A DNA stretch of 64,000 bases, from assembly GCF_010548275.1 (NCBI RefSeq), contig NZ_JAAGLT010000030.1:52696-116695 (forward strand). Direction: 5' to 3'. The DNA is from Streptomyces sp. SID12488. GTDB taxonomy: Bacteria; Actinomycetota; Actinomycetes; Streptomycetales; Streptomycetaceae. Made by a program: the position numbers and the translations under genes. Below, piece by piece: positions 15,207-23,875 of this stretch; position 1 is the stretch's first letter; every line of letters begins with the position of its first letter. The notes under the pieces were generated by a model. The model did no database searches, was not told where the DNA came from, and was given only the letters and a program-made list of their open reading frames with translations.

Positions 15207-17006
15207 ATGCGCCGAGGTGGCCGAGACAGATGGGGGCAGAGAGCACGGAGTCTCTGGGGACCGGGCGTCGTCCTCGCCCTGTGCGCGACGATGACACCCC
15301 TGCCGTCCACGGCCCACGCCGCCGAACCCCTCCCCCTCATCCGGTACTTCGACAACACCGCCGTCAGCGACGACGCCCTTCCCGACGCGGCCGACTTCGA
15401 CGGCTCGGGCGCCTCCGTGTCGGCCCAGGACCTGACGGCCGCCGGCTGGACCAGGGGCCGCGCCCTCACCGTCCAGGGCGCCCGGCTGACCTGGCCCTGC
15501 CGGGAACCGGGCCGACCGGACAACGTCCGCGCCGCCGGCCAGGACGTGCGCGTCCACGGGGAGGGGGACGCCCTCGCGTTCCTCGTCGCCGGCACCGGTG
15601 GCGCCGACGTGAGCGGCGCGGGCACCGTCGCGTACACGGACGGCACGCGGTCCTCGTACCGGCTGACCGCCCCCGACTGGCGCGCCGGCCCGCTCGGCGC
15701 CAAGGCGGTCGCGCTGCCGCATGTGAACACGCCCACCGGCCAACTCGCCGAGAAGGCACGGCTGTACGTCGTCACGGTGCCGATCGCACGAGGGCACCAG
15801 GTCGACTTCGTCCAGCTGCCGTACGCGGCCGACCTGCATGTGTTCGCCCTCTCGGTACGCCCCGACACGGCCGGCTGGACCGGCAGTTGGGCGGCGCCGA
15901 CCTCGACGTACGCGACCGTCGGCCCGTGGACCGACCGGACACTGCGGCTGGTGGTGCACACGTCGGCCGGCGGGCCACGGGTACGGGTCCGCTTCGACAA
16001 CACCTTCGCGTCGGCGCCGGTACGGATCGGCGGCGCGACGGTGGCCGTGCAGGCGGCGGGCGCCACCGCGAGCGGTACGCCGGTACCGCTGACGTTCCAG
16101 GGCGCACGCGGGGCCGAACTCCCGGCAGGGGCACAGGCGTTCAGTGATCCGCTGGACTTCGCGGTGCCCGCGGACGCCAATCTGCTGGTGAGTTTCCATC
16201 TGCCGGGCACGGTGACGGCGGCGCCGCTGCACCGGCTCGCCCAGCAGCGCTCGTACGTCAGCGAACCGGGCGACCACACGGCGGACGGCTCCCCGGCGCC
16301 GTACACCTCGACGCTGACGACGTGGCCGCTGCTGACCGGCGTGGACGTCGGTGACGGACCCGGGTCGGTCGTGGTGCTCGGCGACTCGATCACCGACGGC
16401 GAGCGCTCGACCCAGGACGCGAACCGGCGCTGGCCCGATGTCCTCGCCGACCGGCTGCTGGCGCAGAGCGCGGTCCCCCGCTACGGCGTCCTCAACCAGG
16501 GCATCTCCGCGAACCGTGTCCTCACCGACCGCTACCCGGGCGACGGCGTCTCGACCGACTCCGGCGGGGTGAGCGCCCTGCACCGCGTGGACCGGGACGT
16601 CCTGGCCCAGACGTCGGCGCGTACGGCGATCGTCTTCCAGGGTGTGAACGACCTGCGGACGGGTGCGTCGGCGGCGGATGTCATCGCCGGTCTGGAGGAG
16701 CTGGCGGAACGGGTGCGTGCGCGGGGGATGCGGGTGCTGGTCGCGACGATCGGGCCGTGCGCGGGTGAGGCGCGGTGCACCTCTGTCGTCGACGGTCAGC
16801 GGGTTGCCGTCAACACCTGGATCCGCGAGGAGGCGGTGTCCGACGGTGGTTTCGAGGGTGCCGTGGACTTCGACGCGGTGTTGCGGGATCCGGCACAGCC
16901 GACGCGGTTGCGTCCCGCGTATGACAGTGGAGACCATCTGCATCCCGGTGATGCGGGGTTGGCTGCGCTGGCGGGGGCGGTGCAACTGGGGGCGCTGGTT
17001 CCGTAG
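15207..17006 (+). CDS. secreted SGNH/GDSL hydrolase with N-terminal beta-rich domain
   Basis: A 599-residue exported esterase-type protein. GGAGGGACGG precedes the ATG. A signal peptide is seen (VVLALCATMTPLPSTAHAAEP, ending near residue 38). Residues about 40-385 form a region of repeated beta-like segments without a recognised catalytic motif. The C-terminal SGNH domain begins at SVVVLGDSITDGERS (Ser near 394, block I), with GISANRVL (block II Gly), FQGVNDLRTG (block III Asn) and DSGDHLHPGDAGL (block V Asp-x-x-His). It acts outside the cell, probably on acylated polysaccharides or lipids; the substrate is unknown. The length is about twice that of a plain SGNH enzyme. Confidence 0.9.
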   Translation: MRRGGRDRWGQRARSLWGPGVVLALCATMTPLPSTAHAAEPLPLIRYFDNTAVSDDALPDAADFDGSGASVSAQDLTAAGWTRGRALTVQGARLTWPCREPGRPDNVRAAGQDVRVHGEGDALAFLVAGTGGADVSGAGTVAYTDGTRSSYRLTAPDWRAGPLGAKAVALPHVNTPTGQLAEKARLYVVTVPIARGHQVDFVQLPYAADLHVFALSVRPDTAGWTGSWAAPTSTYATVGPWTDRTLRLVVHTSAGGPRVRVRFDNTFASAPVRIGGATVAVQAAGATASGTPVPLTFQGARGAELPAGAQAFSDPLDFAVPADANLLVSFHLPGTVTAAPLHRLAQQRSYVSEPGDHTADGSPAPYTSTLTTWPLLTGVDVGDGPGSVVVLGDSITDGERSTQDANRRWPDVLADRLLAQSAVPRYGVLNQGISANRVLTDRYPGDGVSTDSGGVSALHRVDRDVLAQTSARTAIVFQGVNDLRTGASAADVIAGLEELAERVRARGMRVLVATIGPCAGEARCTSVVDGQRVAVNTWIREEAVSDGGFEGAVDFDAVLRDPAQPTRLRPAYDSGDHLHPGDAGLAALAGAVQLGALVP

Positions 17007-17030
17007 GCACCGTGGGTGTGGTGGCCGTCC

Positions 17031-17049
17031 CTGGGGGCTCCGCCCCCAG
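17031..17049. terminator. bidirectional hairpin between convergent genes
   Basis: CTGGGGGC (17031-17038) pairs perfectly with GCCCCCAG (17042-17049) around a 3-nt loop, between the convergent SGNH and exonuclease III genes. A second dyad GTTCGGCCTGAAC follows. The spacer carries the CAATCGCCGGACGGGCT sequence common in Streptomyces intergenic ends. Confidence 0.65.
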
Positions 17050-17127
17050 ACCCCCGTTCGGCCTGAACGGCCTCGTCCTCAATCGCCGGACGGGCTAGGG
17101 GTGCGCGTCCGGCGCTGAAACAACCCC

Positions 17128-17907
17128 CTACACCTCCAGGTCCACCACCACGGGGGCGTGGTCCGACGCCCCCTTGCCCTTCCGCTCCTCGCGGTCCACG
17201 TACGCGTCCTTCACCGCCTGGGCGAACGGCTCGTTGCCGTAGACCAGGTCGATGCGCATGCCCCGGTTCTTGGGGAAGCCGAGCTGGCGGTAGTCCCAGT
17301 ACGTGTACGCGTGGTCGTACTTCAGGGGGCGGGGGATCACGTCCGTCAGGCCCGTCTCGCGCAGGGCGGCCAGGGCGGCGCGCTCGGCCGGGGTGACGTG
17401 GGTGAGGCCCTCGAAGGCGGCCAGGTCGTAGACGTCGTCGTCAGCCGGGGCCACGTTGTAGTCGCCCAGGACGGCGAACGGGCGGCTGCCTGCCGCGTCG
17501 GCCGCGACCGCCGCCTTCAGCGCCTCGAACCAGCCGAGCTTGTAGGCGTAGTGGGGGTGGTCCACCTCGCGGCCGTTCGGCACGTACACCGACCACACGC
17601 GGACCGGGCCGCAGGTCGCGGAGACGGCTCGGGGCTCCTCGACGCCCTCGTAGCCGGGGTCGCCGGGCAGGCCCCGCACCACGTCCTCCAGGCCGACGCG
17701 GGAGATCACCGCGACGCCGTTCCACCTGCCCGTCGCGTTGACCGCCACCTCGTAGCCCAGCTCGCGCAGCTGGTCGGACGGGAACTGTTCGGCGGCGACC
17801 TTGGCCTCCTGGAGGCACAGCACATCCGTGCCGGTGCTCTCCAGCCAGGCCAGCAGCCTCGGCAGGCGGGCGGTGATCGAGTTCACGTTCCAGGTCGCGA
17901 TGCGCAT
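17128..17907 (-). CDS. xthA: exodeoxyribonuclease III
   Basis: A 259-residue AP endonuclease/3'-5' exonuclease of the EEP superfamily for base-excision repair. Catalytic landmarks: Asn in ATWNVNSI, Glu in LCLQEAKV, Tyr region SVYVPNG, Asp-x-Asn in VLGDYNVAP, and the C-terminal GASDHAPVVVDL with Asp-His. Mg-dependent cleavage of abasic sites is expected. The length is standard. The gene starts with ATG 17905-17907 and is followed after 46 bp upstream by the MBL-fold gene on the same strand. Confidence 0.95.
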   Translation of the reverse strand: MRIATWNVNSITARLPRLLAWLESTGTDVLCLQEAKVAAEQFPSDQLRELGYEVAVNATGRWNGVAVISRVGLEDVVRGLPGDPGYEGVEEPRAVSATCGPVRVWSVYVPNGREVDHPHYAYKLGWFEALKAAVAADAAGSRPFAVLGDYNVAPADDDVYDLAAFEGLTHVTPAERAALAALRETGLTDVIPRPLKYDHAYTYWDYRQLGFPKNRGMRIDLVYGNEPFAQAVKDAYVDREERKGKGASDHAPVVVDLEV

Positions 17908-17953
17908 GCCTCACAACCTACCCGCCGGGTCTGACAACGCCCTTCAGACCTCC

Positions 17954-18586
17954 TCAGACCTCCGCCGACGTCCCCGGCGTCAGCCGCGCGTGCTCGGCAC
18001 CGCCCCGGGCGCCGACCAGCCGGCCGTAGATCGGGAGGGCGAGGTCCGTGAGGAGGGCGTCGTGGATGTCGTACGCGCGCCGAGGCTTGACCTCGCGGAC
18101 GTAGTCGACGACCTCTGAGAGCTTGCTCCACGGGGCCATGACCGGGAGCAGCAGCGTGTCGACCGGGTGGTCGGGGACGGTGAGGGCGTCTCCCGGGTGG
18201 AAGACGGCGCCGTCGACGAGGTAGCCGACGTTCGTGATGCGCGGGATGTCCGGGTGGATCACGGCGTGCAGTTCGCCGTGGACCTGCACGTCGAAGCCCG
18301 CGGCGGTGAACGTGTCGCCGTGGCCGACGGTGTGGACGCGGCCGGGGAAGGCGGCGGAGAGCTGCTCCGCGACCGCGGCGAGGGTCCAGAGCTCGGCGGC
18401 CGGGTTGGCGTCCAGGGCGGCGCGCAGGCGTCCCTCGTCGTAGTGGTCCGCGTGCTCGTGCGTGACCAGGATCGCGTCGGCGCCGGCGGCCGCGTCCTCC
18501 TCGCTGAATCCGCCGGGGTCGAGGACGAGCGTCTGCCCGTTCTTCTCCAGGCGGACGCAGGCGTGCGACTTCTTCGTGAGCTTCAT
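17954..18586 (-). CDS. MBL-fold metallo-hydrolase (UlaG-like)
   Basis: A 210-residue metallo-beta-lactamase fold protein. The HxHxDH motif is THEHADHYD (about residues 49-57); later metal ligands appear in NVGYLVDGAVFHPGDALT and AYDIHDALLTD. It resembles the L-ascorbate-6-phosphate lactonase-like group (UlaG/beta-lactamase_3) found widely as single genes in Streptomyces. Start at ATG 18584-18586 (MKLTKKSHACVRLE), the canonical family start; the open frame upstream of it is not coding. Cytoplasmic, substrate unknown. It is downstream of pcaL on the same strand with an 85-bp gap. Confidence 0.9.
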   Translation of the reverse strand: MKLTKKSHACVRLEKNGQTLVLDPGGFSEEDAAAGADAILVTHEHADHYDEGRLRAALDANPAAELWTLAAVAEQLSAAFPGRVHTVGHGDTFTAAGFDVQVHGELHAVIHPDIPRITNVGYLVDGAVFHPGDALTVPDHPVDTLLLPVMAPWSKLSEVVDYVREVKPRRAYDIHDALLTDLALPIYGRLVGARGGAEHARLTPGTSAEV

Positions 18587-18671
18587 GGGTCCATCCTGCC
18601 GCGCGGGCCCGGGCTGTGAGCGGCTGGGGCCGGTGCTCTCACCACCCGGCTCGGGGGTCGCCCCGCGAGCG

Positions 18672-19967
18672 TCATCCCTCGGGCGTCGTCTCCTCGCGGA
18701 TGACCTGCTGGGCCACCTTGAACGCGCTGTTCGCGGCCGGTACCCCGCAGTAGACGGCGGCCTGGAGCAGCACTTCCCTGATCTCGACCGGGGTGAGTCC
18801 GTTACGGAGGGCGGCGCGGGTGTGGAAGGCGAGTTCGTCGAGGTGGCCGCCCGCGACGAGGGCGGTGAGGGTGACACAGCTGCGGGAGCGCCGGTCGAGG
18901 CCGGGCCGGTTCCAGATCTCGCCCCACGCGTACCGGGTGATGAAGTCCTGGAAGTCCCCGGAGAACTCGTCCGCCTGCGTGAGCGCCCGGTCGACATGCG
19001 CGTCGCCGAGCACCTCACGCCGGACCTTCAGCCCGGCGTCGTACTGGTCCGGGCGGCTCTGCGCCTCGGGCTGCGGGGCGGGCGGCGCGATCTCCGCGAT
19101 GGGGGTGATCGGCTGGAGTGCGGCCGGAACCGGCTTGAACGGGGGCGCCGAGACGGCCGCCGGGCCGGTTCCGGTGTCGTACACGGGCTGCCACGCCGTC
19201 GAGAAGTGACGTACGAGGAGGTCGGTGACGGCCGCGGGCTGCTCGACCGGCACCAGGTGGGAGGCGCCGGGCACCACGGCGAGGCGGGCGTCCGGGATGC
19301 CCGCGACCAGGGTGCGGGCCTCGGCGGGGCCGGTGACCTGGTCGTCGGACCCGACGAGGACGAGGGTCGGCACACCGACACGGGCCAGTTCGCCCCGTAC
19401 GTCGAAGGAGGCGAGCGATTCGCAGGCCGCGATGTAGCAGCCGGGGTCGGTGGTGCGGACCATCTGTACGGCCCACTCGGTGATCGCGGGCTGCGCGGCG
19501 GCGAAGCCGCTGGTGAACCAGCGCTCGGGTGACGTACGCGCGATGGGGCCGAGCCCGTTCGTCCGGACGATCACCCCGCGCTGGCGGAACTCGTCGGCCG
19601 TCCCGAAACGCGGCGAGGCGGCGATCAGCGCGAGCGAGGCCAGCCGCTCCGGGTGGCGCAACGCCAGTTCGGCGCCGATCGCACCGCCGAGCGCGCAGCC
19701 CGCGTAGCCGAAGCGCTGCACGCCGACCGTGTCGAGCGTGGCGAGCAGACGGGTGGCCAGGCCGGCGACCGACCCGGCGGGATGCGCGGGTGCACCGCCG
19801 TGCCCGGGCAGATCGAACCGGAAGACCCGCCACTGCTTCACCAGCTCGGGCACCTGCCGGTCCCACATGTGCCATGTAGTACCCAGGGAGGGACCCAAGA
19901 TCAGGACCGGAGCCTCTTCTGGCCCGTCAAAGCGGTATTGCAGGGTGTTCGGTGGTGTCTCGCTCAC
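18672..19967 (-). CDS. pcaL: 3-oxoadipate enol-lactonase / 4-carboxymuconolactone decarboxylase fusion
   Basis: A 431-residue fusion for two steps of the protocatechuate branch of the beta-ketoadipate pathway. Residues 1-260 are an alpha/beta-hydrolase (PcaD type; oxyanion region ILGPSLGTTWHMW, FDLPGHGGAP, acid LVLVGSDDQVTG, histidine GASHLVPVEQP). Residues about 300-431 are the carboxymuconolactone decarboxylase domain (RSRSCVTLTALVAGGHLDEL and GLTPVEIREVLLQAAVYCGVPAAN). At the nucleophile elbow the sequence is G90-C-A-L-G-G, so alanine 92 occupies the place of the usual serine with cysteine just before it. No other pca gene is present; an IS110 element lies 18 bp upstream of the ATG, so normal promoter or operon partners have been separated. 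Confidence 0.88.
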   Translation of the reverse strand: MSETPPNTLQYRFDGPEEAPVLILGPSLGTTWHMWDRQVPELVKQWRVFRFDLPGHGGAPAHPAGSVAGLATRLLATLDTVGVQRFGYAGCALGGAIGAELALRHPERLASLALIAASPRFGTADEFRQRGVIVRTNGLGPIARTSPERWFTSGFAAAQPAITEWAVQMVRTTDPGCYIAACESLASFDVRGELARVGVPTLVLVGSDDQVTGPAEARTLVAGIPDARLAVVPGASHLVPVEQPAAVTDLLVRHFSTAWQPVYDTGTGPAAVSAPPFKPVPAALQPITPIAEIAPPAPQPEAQSRPDQYDAGLKVRREVLGDAHVDRALTQADEFSGDFQDFITRYAWGEIWNRPGLDRRSRSCVTLTALVAGGHLDELAFHTRAALRNGLTPVEIREVLLQAAVYCGVPAANSAFKVAQQVIREETTPEG

Positions 19968-19985
19968 CCGTCAAACCCTCTCATC

Positions 19986-21097
19986 TCTCACGGACGCCCC
20001 TATGACTGGGGGGCGATCGATACCGTCCTGACCAGGTTGAAGACCTCTCGGGCGGCATACCGCTTGAGGCATCGGATGATCTCACGGCGGGTCTTGCCCT
20101 CCTGGGTGCGGCGTTCGTAGTACGCCTGGGTGCGCGGGTCGTGGCGCAGCCGGGTGAACACGATGCGGTGCAGGGCGGCGTTCGCCTGTCGGTCGCCGCC
20201 GTGGTTGAGCCGGCGCGTGCTCCGCCGGCCCGAGGAGTACTCGACGGGGCTGACTCCGCAAAGGGCGGCAAAGGATGCCTCGGTGTTCAGCCGCTCGGGG
20301 TTGTCTCCCATGGTGATCAGGAGAGTGACGGCACTGTCCGGGCCGATGCCCACCGGTACGAGCAGCTGCGGGGCGTGGCGTTCGACGAGCCGGGTCAGGC
20401 GCCGGTTCAGCTCATCGATCTGCCCGGTGAGCTGCTCGATGCGCTCGGCGAGCATGCTCAGGGTCATGTGGGTGGCCTGGGCCACCGCGTCCTCGTCGCC
20501 CCCGCCGTCGCGCAGGCCGAGGCTCGCGCACGTGCGGAACAACTCGGCATTGCCCAGGCTCGACAACCGCTCCCGCAAGGCAGGGTCAGCTATGACCAGG
20601 ACGGCCTTGAGCTGGTTGATCGCCTGGGTGCGGGCCTTGACCGCGGAGTCCTTGGCGAGTTTGAACATCCGGGCACTGTGCACCGGACCGTCGCCGGTTT
20701 TAGCCCGGGCCCGGGCGCGACCGCTGAGCACAGCTCGCGCGGCAGCCTGCGCATCGAGCGGGTCCGACTTCCCGAGCAGACGGCGGGCCGAGCGGTCGGG
20801 CCGGTTCACTTCGTACACCTGGACGTCCTGAGCCAGCAGATAGCGGGACAGGCCCGCACCGAAGGTACCGGTGCCCTCCACACCAGCCCGGCGCACCACC
20901 CCCAGCCTGCGGGCCCAGACGAGCAGCCGAACATAGCCGGTCGCCGTAGCCGGAAAGGACTCAGTACCCAGGACCTCCCCCAACGGGGAGACCACGGCCG
21001 CAACGTGAATCTCGCCGTGCGTGTCCACGCCCAGAACGACCTCGCGCCGAACGGGAGGATCCGTGCTGGAGGAAGTGCTGCGCTGTCTGGTCGTCAT
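19986..21097 (-). mobile_element. IS110-family insertion sequence
   Basis: The element contains one transposase gene and a left end starting near 19986 (TCTCACGGACGCCCC), defined because the same end recurs as a truncated copy at 46659-46754. The right end lies beyond the transposase start and could not be fixed; IS110 members lack clear terminal inverted repeats and target duplications. It stands 18 bp in front of pcaL and marks the start of the mosaic region. Confidence 0.75.
20000..21097 (-). CDS. IS110-family transposase
   Basis: A 365-residue DEDD (RuvC-like) transposase. Asp25 in VLGVDTHGE, Glu74 in AGVEGTGTFG, and Asp112/Asp115 in KSDPLDAQAAA form the N-terminal catalytic tetrad. The C-terminal Transposase_20 region includes VPVGIGPDSAVTLL, FAALCGVSPVEYSSGRR and the serine-containing tail typical of the family. 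It catalyses seamless insertion, in current models guided by a bridge RNA from the non-coding end. It looks full-length and intact. Confidence 0.93.
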   Translation of the reverse strand: MTTRQRSTSSSTDPPVRREVVLGVDTHGEIHVAAVVSPLGEVLGTESFPATATGYVRLLVWARRLGVVRRAGVEGTGTFGAGLSRYLLAQDVQVYEVNRPDRSARRLLGKSDPLDAQAAARAVLSGRARARAKTGDGPVHSARMFKLAKDSAVKARTQAINQLKAVLVIADPALRERLSSLGNAELFRTCASLGLRDGGGDEDAVAQATHMTLSMLAERIEQLTGQIDELNRRLTRLVERHAPQLLVPVGIGPDSAVTLLITMGDNPERLNTEASFAALCGVSPVEYSSGRRSTRRLNHGGDRQANAALHRIVFTRLRHDPRTQAYYERRTQEGKTRREIIRCLKRYAAREVFNLVRTVSIAPQS

Positions 21098-21577
21098 GAT
21101 GGTTCGCCTCCCGCGTGGTGACGTACTGGGTGGCTGGCACCGGCCTGGACGGGCGGTCTGAACCGTGATGGCGCCTGAACTTCGGCAAGGCCCCTATTGG
21201 GACACGCCCTGTGGCTCGGTGACAGCAGACACCATCCCGCAACGACAGTCGACAAGCCTGTGACTGGACACTTCGGTCATAGATCTCATGAGTCAGACCC
21301 CGCCCGGGACAGCACCACGCAACAGTCCCACCAGCACCGGCACAAAGGCGACGTCCGATCACTCTCGGAAGACTTCGTCCGGACCGGAGACCAACTGCTG
21401 ACTCCAGACGAGAGGATGGCCTCACCCTTCGTCTGCTCGTGACCGGCATTGACAGACACCCAAGTCACCCGCCGCACCAGCCGGATACGACCGGCACGCG
21501 CCCGTACGGTAGTTGGGCGTTGGCCCAGTCCCCGGCGACGGTCCGACGACCACGAACTCCCGTCCAGCGGGGGTCTC
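21098..21577 (+). other. non-coding stretch behind the IS110 transposase
   Basis: No gene supported. The first part (to roughly 21180-21250) should include the non-coding end of IS110, which in this family encodes the bridge RNA; the exact boundary was not found. The rest contains only short open frames without family resemblance. Confidence 0.35.
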
Positions 21578-21778
21578 ATGTCAGGAACCGTCATGGGCAT
21601 CAAGGAGACAAATACAGCCTCGGAGCAGCGCCGGAATCACCCGATACCGGGGAGGCTGCCGCCCCCATGTCGGCACACGCGCAGTTACCTTGTCCGCGGC
21701 ATCACCGTGATCGAGCTCCACGGAAGCATCGATGTCCTCGTGGTGCGAGCAGAACAGTGCGTGTACCGTCTGCGGTAG
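21578..21778 (+). pseudogene. N-terminal fragment of STAS-domain anti-sigma-factor antagonist
   Basis: A 66-codon frame from ATG 21578 whose second half, YLVRGITVIELHGSIDVLVV, matches the first two beta strands of Streptomyces STAS (SpoIIAA/BldG-like) proteins. It stops at 21776-21778, about 50 residues before the phosphorylatable serine region would occur, so it cannot be functional as an antagonist. It is followed by an excellent terminator hairpin that may have belonged to the complete gene. Confidence 0.5.
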
Positions 21779-21801
21779 CTGTCATGGTTCCGAAGTACCG
21801 G

Positions 21802-21839
21802 TCGCCCGTGAGCACACCCTCACGGGCGATTTTGTTGTT
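21802..21839 (+). terminator. rho-independent-type terminator upstream of cold-shock gene
   Basis: TCGCCCGTGAG (21802-21812) pairs perfectly with CTCACGGGCGA (21819-21829) with a 6-nt loop and is followed by TTTTGTTGTT. This is one of few Streptomyces-region hairpins here with a real T-run. It would insulate the cold-shock gene from upstream transcription, or lie in its 5' leader. Confidence 0.75.
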
Positions 21840-21918
21840 CACCGTCTCTGAGGACCAGGGCGATCACCTCCGGTTCCCGCACGGTGCGGGACCGATTTCG
21901 AGTCCCCTTGGAGGACAC

Positions 21919-22122
21919 ATGGCCAGCGGCATCGTTAAGTGGTTCAACGCCGAAAAGGGTTTCGGCTTCATCGAGCAGGACGGTGGCGGCCCGGACGTCT
22001 TCGCCCACTACTCGAACATCGCCAGCTCCGGCTTCCGCGAGCTTCAGGAAGGCCAGAAGGTGAACTTCGACGTCACCCAAGGTCAGAAGGGCCCCCAGGC
22101 GGAGAACATCACCCCCGCCTGA
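21919..22122 (+). CDS. cold-shock protein (CspA family)
   Basis: A 67-residue single OB-fold RNA chaperone. RNP1 is KGFGFIEQD and RNP2 is VFAHYSNI; both are complete. The ribosome-binding site GGAGGACAC is directly before the ATG at 21919. Such proteins bind single-stranded RNA/DNA and keep mRNA translatable at low temperature or during growth. It is the only intact gene in the decayed 21-23.8 kb stretch and is bounded by terminators on both sides, so it is an independent transcription unit. Confidence 0.95.
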   Translation: MASGIVKWFNAEKGFGFIEQDGGGPDVFAHYSNIASSGFRELQEGQKVNFDVTQGQKGPQAENITPA

Positions 22123-22174
22123 CGCTCGTCTGTTCAGCAGGCGCCGCCAGGTCACTGGCGCACGCCCTGTGAAA

Positions 22175-22209
22175 AGCCCGGCCGGGCCGTTACTACCGGC
22201 CGGGCTCTT
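22175..22209 (+). terminator. terminator after cold-shock gene
   Basis: AGCCCGGCCGG (22175-22185) pairs perfectly with CCGGCCGGGCT (22196-22206), 10-nt loop, followed by CTTCTA. It lies 53 bp after the csp stop. Confidence 0.75.
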
Positions 22210-22742
22210 CTATGGCGCGTATCTCCACGGACGGCGGGCCGTCCAGGTAGCGGTCATTTCAGGTCCCTGCGGGCGGACAGTTAACCTCCCTGTCCGGTAT
22301 GACTTTCGTCCCCTGGATGGGGGCATGGGCCGTGGGTGAAGCCGTGCCGCGGAGGCCACGCATGCCTGACCGCTCCGCCTCCGGCGTCGTTGGCACCAAG
22401 GGGGCCGGCACCACGACCACCCTCACACCGCGAGCCGAGGGGCACACGGGCCGGGACACCCCCATCAGGGCCCACGATGAGGCGCCGTACCGGCAGGGCC
22501 CGCCCCATCCCCGGGCCGCTGTACCAGGCATCGGGCCCTGGGCCCTTGTCTTGTGACCGCGACCTTGATCGAGCCACCGCCAGCACCTCTACGCGGAAGC
22601 GGTGTGCAGGAACGGGAAGGCCGCCGCTCATCCCGGGCAGCCACACGATCCGGGAACAGCACACCCAGTATCCGAGACCGTTCCGATTCAGGATGCCGAC
22701 TCAAAACCTCCATGACCGCCCTGTAGACGGCCGGACCCTCGA
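22210..22742 (+). other. no supported gene
   Basis: Only short, mutually overlapping open frames without recognisable motifs on either strand. The stretch separates the cold-shock gene from degraded remnants. Confidence 0.4.
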
Positions 22743-23084
22743 TCACCGGGGAGTCCTCGCCAGCCCCTGGTAGTGGTCGGCAACCACCCGGGCCATGGCC
22801 CCGATCTTGTCCGCCTTCACCTCCTTGGCAGCGAAGAACACGTGCCCCCGCACCTCCGGGTGCTCCTTGGCGAGAGTCAGATGCCGGGAAAGCTCCGCCG
22901 GGTCCTGCCACTCCGCAGGCTGCGCCGGGTCACCCGCCTTGTAGAGGGCCTCCCCGATGTAGAGCCGTGTCCCAGACCCCTTCGCGACTTCCGCCCACCA
23001 GGGCAGAAGGACGGCATAGTTGGCAGGAACCTGCTGGTCAAGCGGGTGTGCCGACCAATACAGCTGCGGACAGAAGTTCTGACA
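22743..23084 (-). pseudogene. C-terminal remnant of GHL10/DUF187 family glycosylhydrolase
   Basis: A 114-codon open segment with no start. It reads NFCPQLYWSAHPLDQQ, then YAVLLPWWAEV, TRLYIGEALYKAGDP, WQDPAELSRHLTLA and VRGHVFFAAKEV, and ends at a TGA at 22743-22745. This matches the C-terminal third of family-10-like glycosylhydrolases (GHL10), where PQxYW and LYIGEAxYK are conserved. An in-frame stop lies immediately upstream (23085-23087), where the sequence changes to unrelated DNA, so the gene has been cut off. Not functional. Confidence 0.65.
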
Positions 23085-23122
23085 TCACGTCAACCTCCTT
23101 CGCAGCTACGACACTTCGACGA

Positions 23123-23484
23123 TCAGCCCCGTAGGCGTTCGCCCATGCGGGCGCCATCTCCATGCCGGAACAAGCCCGCCCGGGCATACTTGCGCACCGC
23201 GCGGCGGTCCAGGCCGAGCTCCCGGGCCATGGCACCGTACCTGTGGCTGGATGCGGTCAGGGAGTGCAGGGCCTGGAACAGCCTCCTGGCGTGCCGTCCG
23301 GCCCGGATGTCCGCTGCGGTGTCCTCGGCGGTCTCGTCATCCGGCACCGGGTCTGCCTCTTCGGCCGGCGGAAGAGCCGCGGGCAGGCAGCCCCGATGGG
23401 CAGCCGCGACATCCTGGACACGACGCGACAGCCCCTGCCACATATGGAAGCGGTCGCTGACCTCGGCCTTGGTACTGGTGGGCT
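23123..23484 (-). pseudogene. ISL3-family transposase fragment
   Basis: An open stretch reading SDRFHMWQGLSRRVQDVAAAHRGCLP, then RRLFQALHSLTASSHRYGAMARELGLDRRAVRKYARAG. The ADRFHLWQGL-type motif and following HTH (GLDRRAVRKYA) are typical of the middle of ISL3 transposases. Both the N-terminal zinc-finger part and the C-terminal catalytic part are missing. Confidence 0.65.
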
Positions 23485-23875
23485 CGCGTATTCAAGTGTC
23501 GCCAGTTCTGGCGCTTGGGAGACGGGGCAGTGACTGTGCGCGTTCATGGAAGTCGACCGGGCCACGATGGGCCCCGAATGCCTCGCCGCCCAAGGTGACC
23601 TCGTACGAGCGCCTCTACCGCTACGTGCCCGCGGTCCCGGGGCGCTGCCCCCCCAGGGACTTACCGAACCACCGGAACGCGAAACCCCCGCTGATCATCG
23701 TCCCTCAAACAGAGCCGCACCCTTCGAAGTTGCCTCAACAGGTCGACTCATGCCGCAAATTGCTCGATATTAACCGATTTACCTGGTGATATTTCAGAGC
23801 GGATGAGGCGGGGCTACTGTCATATGCGAGCCACTGCTCCCACCGGGGTGCAGTACCGGGGGCGGGGGGGCTGCC
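23485..23875 (+). other. no supported gene; transition into lipoprotein genes
   Basis: Short open frames without family resemblance. The last 120 bp are noticeably more AT-rich (TTGCTCGATATTAACCGATT, 23760-23779) and may contain the promoter of the lipoprotein gene that follows; no hexamer pair was assigned. Confidence 0.35.
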
